DNA of 64,000 nucleotides from Diplolepis rosae (lineage: Eukaryota; Arthropoda; Insecta; Hymenoptera; Diplolepididae): positions 2,232,001 through 2,296,000 of the forward strand of contig JAPYXD010000680.1 in NCBI GenBank assembly GCA_030998225.1, read 5' to 3'. Each line of letters starts with the position of its first letter. Within the stretch, counting starts at the first letter, position 1. The notes below the pieces were generated by a model, which was not told where the DNA came from, made no database searches, and worked only from the letters and a program-made list of their open reading frames with translations. Below, one piece after another: positions 23,654 to 35,508 of the stretch. Made by a program: the position numbers and the translations under genes.

Positions 23654-24596
23654 TTGATTCTAAGCTTGCGCGTCCTTTACTTCTCTTTATGGTGTGAATA
23701 CAACCAATTAATCAGGACAAAAATAGGAAATATGAACACAGAATCTTGATTTCTTGACAAATGATGTGAGATACTAGAAATGCAAAAGTTTTTGACCCTA
23801 AAAAATTCACAATTCCGTGGTGCTTTGCACCATCTTGTCATTTTCAAGTAAAAGAGTCATCAAAAGTTTAAATCAGATAAAAATGATAGATTTTTTATGG
23901 GTGGAATTATAACTATAAGAACAGCTAAAAAACAACAGAAATCTGTCTATTGATTTTCAATATAAAATATCTATAATTTTTACCTGAAAGAAACTTTCTA
24001 CATCTTATTTTAGTTCAGATAAAATTTTCCTTACTTCCATTAAAAAGCTCTATAAAAAATATTCTAAATGAGAAAAACTTTGGAAATAGTCACTTCAACT
24101 AACGTTTCTCGTATGATATGTTCAATTCTTTTTGAAATTTGAGGCAATAAAAAAATCGATCTGATGGAGAATATAGCATGCTTTTGGCTGAATCATCATT
24201 TAATATACAGTTGTAGGTAATGTCAACTTTCCTATCCGTTTAATTTTTACTTTCTTAATCAACTGATAGAACAAAGGCTGTGTGCCGACTTATCAAAATT
24301 TTCATTTCTGACCTTCCGTACTGGAAGCTTATTTGGTGCTAGTGATGTTACTTTTCATAAAAATTGTTCAAATTTGCAAAAATTAAAGTAACATGATTTT
24401 TATATAACGAATTTTGAAGTGCCATGAGGAAAATAATGGTTGGAAATGACTTCTTAAATCAGAGTTTTTGTTATATTTTAAGTTTCAAATATCCAGAAAA
24501 AATACTTTGATTTCTTGTGAGTTTATTTCGCATCAAATTCATGTAGTTTAAATTAAAAATTTTTTTGGCAACATTCATATGGTCTTTTTCAAATAT
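23654..24596. other. AT-rich intergenic stretch
   Basis: No gene or ordered repeat recognised. Confidence 0.4.
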
Positions 24597-24602
24597 TTAT
24601 TT
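24597..24602 (-). terminator. COMMD8 poly(A) signal candidate
   Basis: AATAAA on the minus strand lies about 60 bases past the COMMD8 stop codon, a normal distance for a compact gene. Confidence 0.45.
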
Positions 24603-24660
24603 ACAAAAAGTATTTTAAAAATATTTTAATAATTTACAATAAAAATGTAAGGATCACTCA

Positions 24661-25531
24661 TTACTTAATTGCAGATTCTAATGCATTTATCACCAGATCT
24701 AATTCATCTTTATTTAATTCTATACCTAAAAGTCTCTCCTTTTCTTTTTCCTCGACAATTAGGTCTAGTTGTAAAAGAGGTTCTCGCAAAGATGCCATTT
24801 TACTTGAGCCCATAATTAACTGAAAGTTTAAAATCAAGTTAATTAAATAAATATTTATTCTATTATTTAAAAAAGCTATAGATGGAAATAAAATATAAAA
24901 CGTTATTTTACCTTTAATCTCCAATCAAAGTCACGCAAAGTAGGTAAACTATTCTTGGAGCGTTTTCTCATTAAGGCATCTGTGAGTTGCTCTCGTCGAA
25001 CTTTCAAACAAGTGAGTATTTGTTGTTGCACCTGTTCAGGAAGCGCGTGATACTCTAAAGGCATCTAGAAATATTCAATATTCCGTGTAACATAGAACTT
25101 GAAATTTTTTTTCATAAACTATCAAAGACATTAGTTTAAATCTTATGAGAAAAACAGCTTTTATGACTTAATATATACATGTATAAAGCTTTTTTTATAT
25201 TTCGTCATTTGAAGCTGAAAACCAAGCTTACTTTTTCTTCATCCAAGTATAAGCAAATAGGGTTTTGCAAAAGAGTAGAAATTAAACGATATGCACTGTC
25301 GTATTCTTCTTTACTCCATTCTATGCCAGTGTTGAATTGCTGGTAATTTGGGCCAGGATAGCCGCATATTTCATCTATTGTTGCATGTAACAACTGAAAT
25401 TCATTTCAAAATGAGTTTATTCCCGTAAAGTTGTATCAAGTAAGAATAAAAATGCAATTGGAAACCTGATTTAGTATGTTGCACTTCGCATCGCTAAAGA
25501 GGCTGGTATTTAAATTTCTTGTTTTTTCCAT
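24661..25531 (-). CDS. COMMD8: COMM domain-containing protein 8
   Basis: Four exons (25466-25531, 25232-25393, 24912-25064, 24661-24819) with GT-AG junctions, all phase 0, encode 179 residues; human COMMD8 has 183. Residues 1-76 form the N-terminal helical part, including LLHATIDEICG, which parallels the vertebrate LLHKIIDGICG stretch. Residues about 122-179 form the COMM domain, with DFDWRLK, SSKMASLREPLLQLDL and a Leu-rich ELNKDELDLVINALE tail. COMMD proteins assemble as a heteromeric ring in the CCC/Commander complex, which acts with retriever in endosomal recycling and also touches NF-kB and cullin regulation. The start ATG is the first in exon 1, and the introns are short. The match to COMMD8 rather than another paralogue rests on the N-terminal motif and length. 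Confidence 0.88.
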
Positions 25532-25786
25532 GATGTGTCAACTAATTAGGCTTAATATTTTCAATTTCAAGTAAAGTCGTTAAGTTTAGATCACTAATTC
25601 ACTGAAAAATTCGTCAGTAATCCGCATATTTACATAAATTGCATAATTTGTTATTTTTTCTAAATTTGAGGTTAGGAGTGTCAGATATCTGTTTTATCCT
25701 GTTTTATGCAGCCCTCTGCAACTTAAAACTAAAAGTGGGCTGACTTTTGACTGGCGAGGGCATTAGTACTTAATGTGACCGAGCGC
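25532..25786. promoter_or_regulatory. COMMD8 upstream region ending at a transposon edge
   Basis: Only 255 bp separate the COMMD8 start codon from the first terminal inverted repeat of the THAP element, so the host promoter must be short or extend into the element. No clear TATA box is seen. Confidence 0.4.
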
Positions 25787-25944
25787 GGCGCTGATAAGCT
25801 TTAAGGCCGACTAACTGTCAAATGCATGGCAAAACAGTAAAGATTTGAGGTTTTTTGATATTTAGTAGTGTTTTTATCGTGTTTTTTGTTGGAAAAGTAA
25901 AGTGAATAGTTTTCTTGGTGTAAGGATATAAAAAACAATAAAAA

Positions 25945-26190
25945 ATGGTGAAGTGTATTGCCGTGAAGTGTGATTCTGGCTACAAAAATAAACGGAGTTC
26001 CGAGGAGCAAACTCGTCGATTTTTTTGTGTGCCAAAAGATAAAAATTTAATTAAAAAATGGCAACGCGCAATTTTAAGAGACTATATCGAAGTCAAAGAA
26101 GGTCAAGCAGTTTGTGACAAACATTTTGCTGAAAGTGACATCATCCGCGAAAGAACAATTATTGGTCCTGACGGAATTGTTTTGGGAACG
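25945..26190 (+). CDS. THAP zinc-finger exon (first exon, 82 codons)
   Basis: The exon encodes a THAP DNA-binding domain. Zinc ligands fit Cys4 and Cys9 (MVKCIAVKC) with Cys57 and His60 (VCDKHF), and conserved Phe27-Val29-Pro30 and Trp39 are in the expected order. The ATG has good context (aaaaATGg). The exon ends ACG|GTATGT at 26190/26191 in phase 0; unspliced, the frame runs to 26277. THAP domains occur in host transcription factors and at the N-terminus of P-element-type transposases. Because this exon lies between the inverted repeats at 25787 and 28024, a transposon origin is favoured. No second exon was found, so it is probably a broken gene, although a host gene co-opted from the element cannot be excluded. 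Confidence 0.75.
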
Positions 26191-26393
26191 GTATGTATTT
26201 TTCGCATTCATTTTCTCTGTTGTATATTGTTTTGTTTATTGTGTACTTCTAATTCACAATCCCGCCGGATTAGCTAACAGAAATTAACGTGAAACTATAT
26301 TTTTACAAATATGATTCACATTTGGCTGAAATCATTTAATTTAAATTTAAAATAAGAACAATCGAAATTTCCAAGCTTAAGGTAGTTATCACC

Positions 26394-26944
26394 CACGAAA
26401 ATTAGACCTCAGGCAAAAATAGATAATTTTGCTTTCTATAATACCAATGTTATTATTGAAGGGCTATTTTGAAAGAGAAAAGATTATTTTACATGAAAAA
26501 AATTTGAAACACAGAAAAAATCCAATTCTTTTTCTTATCGATTTTCGCCAAATTTTAAAAAATTATGCGATTCTAATGAATCATGAATCATTTTTTCAGA
26601 GAAAAGATTTCCCACAACTTTACCGTTTCTGATTTTTAAATATAAATTCTTTAATGGCTGAAAACATTTTAAAAAATTTTCCAAAACGAAATTTTTATAA
26701 ACAAATTGCTAAATTTAATAATAATTTATTCATTTTCGAAAATTGGAAATGGTTAAGTAGTAGGGAATCTTTTTCTCGAAAAAGTTATTTGTAATTTATT
26801 AAAATCGCATAATTTTTTAAAATTTGGCGAAAAGCGATAAGAAAAAAAATTGATTAATAAAATTATTTTTCTGTGTTTCAAATTTTATTCATGTAAAATA
26901 ATCTTTTCTCTTTCAAAATAGCCCTTCAATAATAACAATATATA
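26394..26944. mobile_element. Second copy of the palindromic MITE, right end truncated
   Basis: It starts at the same cacgaaaattagacctcagg terminus as the 21500 copy and follows it through the fold, with indels in the centre. The right arm stops at aataacaata, where the ggatcc array begins, so the outer part of that arm has been lost. Confidence 0.65.
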
Positions 26945-27119
26945 GGATCTTACGTAGGATCCTACATAGGATCCTGTGTAAGATCTTATGCAAGATCCTA
27001 TGTAGGAATTTGGCATATAGGAACTCACATATGATCGTACATAAGATCTTACATAGGATCCTATGCAGGATCCTATGTAAGGTCCTATATGAGATCCTAT
27101 GTGGTATCCTACACAGGAT
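26941..27119. repeat. Palindromic ggatcc minisatellite
   Basis: About 15 degenerate units of roughly 12 bp, each close to taggatcctatg and its variants (gatct, gatcg), run head to tail. The unit is nearly self-complementary, so the array can fold many ways. Confidence 0.7.
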
Positions 27120-27960
27120 TTTTCAATAGGGTAAAAAATGTTTATAGACGAACGACTCGATTTAAAAGAATTGTGATAAACTTATTATTGTTATTGATGA
27201 AATTTTCTGTTATATTTTATTGTTATGTTTTATTCACAATGTGATAATTATTTTTTTCATTATATAAGTGTTGAAATGCTTCTTGTATTTATTCTATATA
27301 TTGTTTATCATAAAATACTACGAAGATTGGAATATGTTTACAAGAATTACAATCTTGAAATTTTAAAATTGCCTTATTTATTATAAATCCTATATACATC
27401 CCTAATGTCTCTTGGTTATTGCTATTTTTATAATTGCAAAATATAATTTGTGTTAGTAGAAATAGTTTATCATGTTAAATAAATTTTAATAAACAGTTGA
27501 GTTAGTTAATTTACAACTACAGTTTAAAAAAATGCAATAACCAATTTAGAATTTTGATTTTAAAAACCAACAATTTCCACACATTTATTTACCTCTCCCA
27601 ATTACTATGACATAATTGAAATATATGAAAAACTAAATATTAATGTTTACTTGCACAAATAAATGTATTTATATTTGATTATAACTTATAATCATTGCAC
27701 TAAAATTCATTAATATACTAATTATATTAATTTTTCGATTAATGACAATTTTATTGTGATTACTTCACGTTTTATATTTATTTTATTCAATTCATTAACT
27801 GGGACAAATTTTTCTTATTGCTTTCACTCCTACTTGATCGTTCAGAAAATCAATATATTTCACTTTTTTTCTCATATATTTTGTATTATTATATGCCAGA
27901 AACATTTAACTTTATTTTTCTGTAAAAAAAACACGAAAAGGCAGTTTAAATTTTAAAAAA
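27120..27960. other. AT-rich interior of the THAP element
   Basis: Very AT-rich, without a recognisable transposase exon on either strand. Confidence 0.4.
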
Positions 27961-28024
27961 ACATAAATATTTACATTTTTGCCATGTATTTGAAAGCAAG
28001 TCGGCCCTAAAGGTAATCAGCGCC

Positions 28025-29170
28025 ACCATTTCGCCTGGTTGTCGTGATCCAACTCTCAGCCAACTTTTATTCTACAGGCCTCCAGAAGAGTAGCACTGGG
28101 CTGGTTTTATGTTTTTCTCGTTTGATGGCATTAGCAGTAACGGCATGTTACGAGCCACTACGTTATCATTACGCAAACTCGGTGATTCGTTGGTTCTTTC
28201 TCGGTGTAAATCCTTGAAAGGAACCGGGAAGGTTTGAATCCGGAAATTCAATGAAAATCACACCAGATAGAATTAAATGTTTGGTAATTTATTAAACTTA
28301 GTAAAAGTTAAGTCTGGGTTGACACACAATAACAGTCAAACGCGTTGAGAATTGTCACAGTTTAAAAATATAAAGTTCTACGAGTTCGACGAGGGAACTT
28401 GTAGAACGTTCGGATTTATGAAAATCTAAAACGAATGTCACTAACTTGCACTCTACAAAACTCAAGCATCCTCTTCACAGATCTCCCCCACGTATCCCCT
28501 CTCTCTCAATTTCACACTTTGGCCCTCGTTAGGCCCAGCCCAACTTCCCGGAGAATCTCGACTAGGAAAATCCGAGTCCGGAGAGCCCGATTCGGAAAAC
28601 CCCAGTCGCAGCCTCTCTCCTCTCAGCTGCAAGTTTTTATGGCGCTTGCAGTGAAAGCGCAAGAGAAGGCAGTAAAACAGTAAATCTTAAAGGATTACTT
28701 TTTACTGTTTTCTGGCGACCAGACATGCTATTTTAAATCTTTTTAGGTCTACGTGAATGAATAGTTTCTATACTTATTTACCTGGCCATTCGGTTTAGTA
28801 TTTGCCTATCTAAAATAGAAATGCATATTCCCTCTATGAATCCCTAGTTATATCTTAAATTTAATTTATTTAAATCCTATAGTCCAGACTTAATCTTTCT
28901 TATCCTTAAAACTAGAATACATAGTATTCATAATAAACTTACAAGGAAATCTTACAACTAATTTTACAATGTAGATGTTTCTAAAGCCGAACCAAATGTT
29001 TTACGGCTGCAAAAATATACAAATACAATCTTATATTTAAACTACGATTTATTACTAATATTTCTACTTAAAGAATTTCTACGATTTTCCCAAGGTCTTT
29101 TATTATTTGTAGCTGGGTGCTGTGGGAAATTTCATTTCTTTAAACAAGATGTGAATTTCCTAAATTAAAC
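28025..29170. other. Intergenic; possible decayed LTR-like stretch
   Basis: 28200-28440 is richer in G+C and has the general look of a retroelement LTR or leader, but no terminal dinucleotides or target duplication can be fixed. The open frame at 28435-28683 has no family resemblance. Confidence 0.25.
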
Positions 29171-29172
29171 TA

Positions 29173-29929
29173 AAGGGTTTCCCAATAAGGGTGATATGTT
29201 TTGAAATTGAAAAAAAACACTGAATATTCATTCGGAATTGATCGAAATCTTTTTTATTATATTGGATATTCTATGCCATTTATGATTTAAACAATATATC
29301 GGCCAAATGTCCCCCGAGACTTGAGCCAAAAATGCGCCTCATCAGAAAAGATGATTTTTTGATGAAAATTGGGATCATTTTCAATTGATTCCAGATCCCA
29401 ATCCGCGAACTCCCGACGCAAACGATGGTCATTAGGCTTCAGTTCTTGGGCCAGAATCATCTTATAGGGATGCAGGCCAAGATCCAATCGCAAAATACGC
29501 CAGGTAGTCATCCTGGACAGGCCCAATTCCTGAGATCGGCGTGGCACGGACAATTCACGGTTTTTCTCGATACTGGCCTGTACGGCGGCTATATTCTGTG
29601 TAGAACGTGCGGTACGCATACGATTTTTAGGCTTAGTATCCAATAGAGTAAATTCACTCTCCAACTTATCGATTATTCGACGAATTGAGAGCGCGGATGG
29701 AGCAGAATGACGACCATATTTTGCACGATATGCTCTTTGAACACCGACAAAACTTCTCGAATTTTGATAAAATAATTGGACAATTTCCAAACGTTGTGGA
29801 AGCGTGAAACTACTCATGATTAAATGGCAAACCTTACTGATGACAACTGACAGCAGACGTCAAAAATTTCAGTTCAAATGAGCCCGATAGGGACATTCAA
29901 AATCATATCACCCCTATTGGGAAACCCTT
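29173..29929 (-). mobile_element. 757-bp internally deleted mariner-type element, copy 1
   Basis: Terminal inverted repeats AAGGGTTTCCCAATAaGGGT / cCCCTATTGGGAAACCCTT are flanked by TA at 29171-29172 and 29930-29931, the Tc1/mariner target duplication. It is exactly as long (757 bp) and almost identical in sequence to the copies at 44626-45382 and 51282-52038. It carries the truncated transposase frame on the minus strand. Confidence 0.88.
29287..29817 (-). CDS. Truncated mariner-type transposase (DNA-binding half), copy 1
   Basis: 176 codons from ATG to TAA. Residues 1-55 match the DUF4817-type helix-turn-helix (LPQRLEIVQLFYQN). Residues about 75-120 form a second helix-turn-helix (SVPRRSQELGLSRMTTWRIL). 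The catalytic domain is entered only as far as the first Asp (FSDEAHFWL, near residue 159) before a junction to GTFGRYIV and the stop. A full-length relative would be about twice as long and include the second and third acidic residues, so this protein could bind terminal repeats but not cut. The frame is intact, and the same end occurs in all three copies. It may act as a repressor, as truncated P-element proteins do; that is inference. Confidence 0.8.
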   Translation of the reverse strand: MSSFTLPQRLEIVQLFYQNSRSFVGVQRAYRAKYGRHSAPSALSIRRIIDKLESEFTLLDTKPKNRMRTARSTQNIAAVQASIEKNRELSVPRRSQELGLSRMTTWRILRLDLGLHPYKMILAQELKPNDHRLRREFADWDLESIENDPNFHQKIIFSDEAHFWLKSRGTFGRYIV

Positions 29930-30017
29930 TATGTTTTTGTTTTGAAATTGAAAATACCGCGAGCTAATATCGAACATTCGATCAAATTAATCGACTTCGA
30001 GCGAGACCTTATAGTCG

Positions 30018-30316
30018 CTCGCATGGAGACTAGATATAAGGAGACTAATCTCCATATATCCATTCCCGAAATGAAGTTCTGCCAAGTACATAGTTACAAA
30101 ACTTCCCGATGAGGGCATGTGTGTTCCCTGGGTGCAAAATGGCGACGCCTAATACACGATGCTTATAGACCGTGGATGCCGCCATTTTGCAACCAGGGAA
30201 CACACGTGCCCTCATCGGGAAGTTTCCTAACTATGTACTTGGCAGAACTTCATTTCGTGTTTTGTGAAGTACGGCCATAAGAGATTGGTCTCCTTATATC
30301 TAGTCTCCATGGTCGC
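30018..30316. repeat. 299-bp foldback element
   Basis: Outer arms atggagactagatataagga (30023) and tccttatatctagtctccat (30291) are inverted. Inner arms run aaatgaagttctgccaagta ... ttccctgggtgcaaaatggcg and back. About 30 bp at the centre are unpaired. No coding frame; it is a MITE-like foldback. Confidence 0.75.
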
Positions 30317-30999
30317 TCGTTACAGGCATGTAACGAGCGACGCTAATTCGCTCGTATTTACGCAAGATGGCAACATCTCTCGAGTTAAGTTTGCGGGAAA
30401 TTTTAAATTTAGTTATTTCTATCTTTAATCATTTTATTGATTTAATTAATATTTTGATACTAATAAAGATTTATTGTTGGACTTCTAGTGCAAGATATAG
30501 AATAGTTTTTAATTCACGTTTTGTCCTGGATCAGCTATCAAAAGAAAGATTATAAAAGTAATTAAATTAGAGATAGAGTTACTATCTCTTGAAAGTTAAA
30601 CTGAGTTTTATCACGTTTTTCAAATATTTAGTTTATAGTCAAAAGGATTCGGTGCGATAAGAGGGCTTCAGAGAACCCTGCATGCGCACGTTAGAGTATA
30701 AGAACCTTTTGTAACTCTATTATAAATATTTTGTACAATAGTTCTAAGTTTACATATTTGTTGATTATCACTAGACGTTGAATTCCATAAGCTTTCCAAC
30801 TGTTTTTTAAAAAATGCCCTATCTCTTTTTTCACCGAGATATCGTGATTCAAAGTCAGCAGTGATTTTTAATAGCGCTCACAAGCACCGTGCGCACAATT
30901 TCCGACGGTAGTGTACGTATAGTCACCAATGCTATGCCAGCGGCCGACTCGTAGATCGTGCAACAATGCAATTTAAACCTAACTGTGATATGCGTTTGA
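30317..30999. other. Intergenic stretch
   Basis: No gene recognised; it separates two foldback elements. Confidence 0.4.
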
Positions 31000-32933
31000 A
31001 TAGCTGGATGTCAAAGGTTATTGTTAACAGTTAAAAAAATGTTAGGTCAAGTGAGATGGAAAGGAAGATTTGTAAAGAACAAAACTTTAGACTATGAAGT
31101 GTGTCGAAATTCGGGACTGGTTGAAGCGAGGAAAAGAAAATATTCTGCTGGCAATTTCACGTATGCTTCCAAGCTGGTTGTGTGCGTTTGTGTGTGTCGA
31201 GACCTACAGCAGACAAGCTGAAGAAAGGGAACAGTGTTGCCGTGTCGCGATACTGTTACGTTTATCTGCTTGAGAGTGACCGAAATTTGAATGTTCTAAA
31301 TTAGATTACCTATAAATCTGTACGGTGAAGAGATTTGATGTTTTTTTTCAAAAATTTGTATTTTCAAGCAGTACAAAAACCGACATTTTTTAAATTTCTC
31401 TACTATAGCGTTTAGTTACTACAAATTAAAATGTGGAGAGTGCCTATGCATTGCCCATGAATTACGTGTTAAAAGAGTCAACTTTGACATTAATTATCTC
31501 TGCATCGGTACGGTTGAAAAATTTGAAAATAATTTAGCATATAAATGATTATTCTATTTAAATATCAGCTCCTTTTTCAAAAAATTCTACCAGAGATCGA
31601 TTTTTTTACATACAGCCATAATATATTAAAATTATATACTGTTGAAATTTGAGGTTAGGTTCATTTTGAATTTAATACACTGAATACTAAAAATCTTAAA
31701 TTAATATAATACTTGAATTTATATTATCTATAAAATTATAGAATATATATTATATATATATATAAATCCTTCATTATGCAATAAAATGTATATAGTTTAC
31801 ATATAATAATTATATTAAATCACATATTAATTTATCAAAATTCAAATTTTTAAGGAACAAAACGTCACGGAATTTATAAATCGGCAGGAAAAATCAATTA
31901 AAACTTAAAAAAATTAAAGAATTTTTATCGTTCAACCATTCTAATTATATTTCACTAAATAAATTCCTTTATTAAATCCCACTGATGTGAAGTAATTCCA
32001 ATTTTAGTACAAAAATGTGAGATTTCCATACAATAATTTCCGCAATAATACTTTAAACTAAATGTCTGTAACATAACCTATAATATTATACCATTTTAGT
32101 TCTTGTTTTTCACTTATTTCCACAGGAATAAAATGAACATGCAAAGTTTAAGAGATAATTTCATATTGCAGGATTAATTAATTTTCATTGTTTAACACGT
32201 TTAACAAGCCAAAATAACAAAATTCCCATAAATTCTAAAAGAATTTATCTGCTGGTTATATTCTTGGTAATATCAAAGTATCAAGTATCTCAACGTAATA
32301 TAAACGACTTAGAACTCTAACGAAATATCCCTATTTAAATTTTTTTCCCCGAAACCATATGCACAACACTGTACGCCAAAAACTGTATACGTGAGTAGAA
32401 ATGCTTCTGGTTCAATAACAAAAGGACATTCTAAGAAAAAAAGGACTTGCAAGGACAACACTTGAAAAAGGGCATGTTCCTACAAAAAAGGACTTCTTGT
32501 AAAAGAGTAAAAACTAGCTACTCCAATTTTAATTGAGTCAGTTGGTTAAAAAAATAATTAACAGTTATTTAAATAGCAAATTTAAAACGAAAGTATATTT
32601 AAATGTTCAATTAATATACCCAGAAGGAACTTTGAAGTTAAAATTTACAATCAGCTCAAAGTTACAGAAAATGATCGCTCAAGATTTTGCGCGCGGATCG
32701 ATTATTTCAAAGGTCAGAAAAAATCTAATTTTCAGCCACGAAGTCTCGCGAGCTGCACCGTCATGTGTGCAGTTGCACACCCTTCCTGCGTCTTCCCACC
32801 AATTAGAACTAGTGTGGCTAGTCAATAGTATTCGATCAAAAATTTCTACTCATTAACATAAGTTCTGGATCTCTATATCCCTACTTTTATTCTAAAATAC
32901 ACGTGGAACACAGCATCAAGGGCTGCCGCTTAA

Positions 32934-33457
32934 GGTGGCTTGATCGTTTTTGAAAAAAATTACAGACTGCTCTGAAACTTAGAGATTATCTTAATAAAAT
33001 ATGCTAGATTCATTTGGAAAAAAGAAATACCGTGGTTGACCATGTCATTGCCGAAAAAATCGCTACCGAAAAATTGTCGGTTTAACACGTAGTCTTATGG
33101 GATTCCTCGTCAAAATCGGCGAAACTCCGGAACAAAACACAAGTCCCCATAAATCAAATATATACTAGTACTTTCGATTTCGAGGAATCTAATAGTATTA
33201 TAAAAACGAAGGGTTAACGACTTCAATCAAGAGAAAATTGCGAAAAAGGTACAGAATATAGAAATAGCCTCGAGGTGAAACTAATAATTTTTTACTATCG
33301 CTTTTTTCCGGGGACATTTCCGCGATTTCTTACCCTTCTACTCAGATGTTACTATAATACATATGATTATTAAAAAAATAAGTAGCAATGAGCATTCATA
33401 TAACACGTGCCCCCACGGTGCCCCTCACTTCATACGACACCAAACGCTCAAGCCACC
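32934..33457. mobile_element. TTAA-target MITE (piggyBac- or Kolobok-like ends)
   Basis: Terminal repeats GGTGGCTTGAtCGTTT and AAACGcTCAAGCCACC are flanked on both sides by TTAA (32930-32933, 33458-33461). The 524-bp interior has no transposase. TTAA duplication is typical of piggyBac and also of Kolobok. Confidence 0.75.
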
Positions 33458-33775
33458 TTAAGCTTTGAGTCACGTATGACATACCCAAAATTCTTATGAA
33501 ATCTATGTCGTAAAAATTTCTATCGTTTTTAGAAGTTAACATAGAATAAGTATATATATTTATTAATTTCAGCTTACATAGCCCAGAAATGGACTTGGTT
33601 TCATTTTTGCATTTTTCACTTAATCCTATTTATAAAGTATACATTATAAATCTATATTTTTGCCTTTACATTATATATATTTATTTATATACATATCTTT
33701 ATCTTTCATTAGCATTTGAATATATTTACGTGTTTATATCTATTTATTTCTATTATTATATATCTTATATTCTTG

Positions 33776-33802
<27 letters not shown>
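33776..33802. repeat. (TA)n microsatellite in an AT-rich tract
   Basis: A pure TA run within 33640-33850, where tat/att words dominate. The open frame through it is a composition artefact. Confidence 0.8.
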
Positions 33803-33807
<5 letters not shown>

Positions 33808-34463
33808 CTATTTATTCTATTCTATAATCTATTTATTTATTTATTATCTCTCTCAAGAACTCATACATACACCTGAATGACACCAATATTTCGTCGTTAG
33901 AATGATAGACCAAGCAGCAGGGAATTTGTTATGAATGATTTATGACATTATTTATTTCAGAAAACGGACTGCGCCATCAGAAGAAAGGTTGAAAAAATTT
34001 AGCTTTTGTTAAACAAATTAATATCTCAGTTAATTTTCAACTTTTTGAGTTGAGGTTTGGTGGAAAAGTAGCAGACTTTATGCTCTTCAAATGTATAAAA
34101 AACGGAAACTTTGAGATAATACGTTTTCGCGCTATTGACACTTTAATTTATTTAATCCGTTAATTGTAAAATGTCTGCTTGCCGCACAGGTGGTCCGATT
34201 TTTATTTTGAAAACGGCTTTTAAAAATATAAATCAAGCACAGCAGAACGTCAATCTAGGTTTTTCGCTAAAATGTTGCGAACTTTATTTTAAAAAGTCCC
34301 AAACATGGCTCCAAACGCCTGAACGCAGCAAAGTGACTCAGTGAGCCTACTCGCCTTCTCCCCCCACCACTGTTACTTTGCTGCTTTCAGGAGTTTGAAG
34401 TCATGTTTGGGCCGTTTTTTAATGAACTTAGCAACATTTTAGCGAAAAACCAAGATTGACGTT

Positions 34464-35033
34464 TGTAGCGGTCACTACATTTCGACTTATTTTCTTAGTA
34501 CCTAATTACTTTTCTTAACCCGGTCTCTACGAATTTTATAAATGTGTTTCGGGAATCATTGTATTCACAAGTTTATTACGGAGTGCTGCCCGACCGTTAG
34601 TAAATTAGCTATTCTTGTAATTTTCGGGAATGATTTGTCTCTATAGGTTTTCCCTTTAGATTGTACCTTGGAATGTTGCCTGCATCGATGTCTGTACATG
34701 TAGCTGAACACAATTGCAGTCGAAAATTTCGGGATTAGGATTTTCCTCTAGCTGGCCAGCACGGTCGCCAAGCGACCGACGATCACTTCCAGCGTTGTCG
34801 CATCCCCCCTGCCTTCACGCGGCATGGAAGAAACAGCGAAGCGTCAACATAGCTGGGCCTGGTTCCTACCCCCCTCTACGTCGCAGCTGAGAGTGGAAGG
34901 AACGAGAGTTAGTTAGTAACAGGATCGCGACCTCGACACATCGGTCAGCACTCTACGGACCTTTCACATCCAATAAATTAACATTTGCTTTACACGTAAT
35001 TCGCGTCATATTGATTTCTACCTGCACTACACA
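34464..35033 (+). mobile_element. Solo LTR (570 bp) with 5-bp target duplication
   Basis: It starts TGTAGCGGTCACTAC and ends CTGCACTACACA, flanked on both sides by ACGTT (34459-34463, 35034-35038). An AATAAA occurs in tccaataaatta near the right end. The opposite foldback arm at about 34246-34250 preserves the empty site. It is an LTR-retrotransposon relic left by recombination; no internal region remains. Confidence 0.85.
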
Positions 35034-35508
35034 ACGTTCTTTTGTGCTTGATTTATATTTTTAAAAGCCGTTTTCAAAATAAAAATCGGACCACCTGTGC
35101 GGCAAGCAGACATTTTACAATTAACGGATTAAATAAATTAAAGTGTCAATAGCGCGAAAACGTATTATCTCAAAGTGTCCGTTTTTTATACATTTGAAGA
35201 GCATAGTCTGCTTCTTTTCCAGCAAACGTCAACCTAAAAAGTTAAAAATTAACTGAAATATTAATTTGTTGAACAAAAGCTAAATTTCCCGGTATCCGAA
35301 TTTTCTCTGCTTCTACTTATCCAATCAGATCAAGCGATTGCTCATTTTGTCCGCAATTCAATTGTCTACAATTTTTCAATTTCAAATTTTTCAACCGTAC
35401 CGATGCAGAGATAATTAATGTCAAAGTTGACTATTTTAACACGTAATTCATGGGCAATGCATAGGCACTCTCCACATTTTAATTTGAATTAATTAAACGC
35501 TATGGTAT

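Larger units (their letters stand above)
25787..28024 (+). mobile_element. P-like (THAP-bearing) DNA transposon, internally decayed
   Basis: About 60 bp at the left end (ggcgctgataagctttaagg onward, through ggccgac and atggcaaaa) recurs inverted at the right end, finishing ggtaatcagcgcc at 28024. The only recognisable coding part is a THAP exon (25945-26190) reading inward from the left end, the place and orientation expected of the first exon of a P-superfamily transposase. No downstream transposase exons are seen; the interior instead holds a MITE copy and a ggatcc palindrome array. No matching 8-bp target duplication was found (ccgagcgc and accatttc flank it), so the copy is old or the ends are slightly off. 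Confidence 0.65.

Noticed and set aside
28435..28683. 82-codon plus-strand frame
   Set aside because: No recognisable domain, and a minus-strand frame covers the same GC-rich patch.
33589..33876. 95-codon Tyr/Ile/Leu-rich frame resembling a membrane protein
   Set aside because: It is the translation of a TA/TAT simple-repeat tract.
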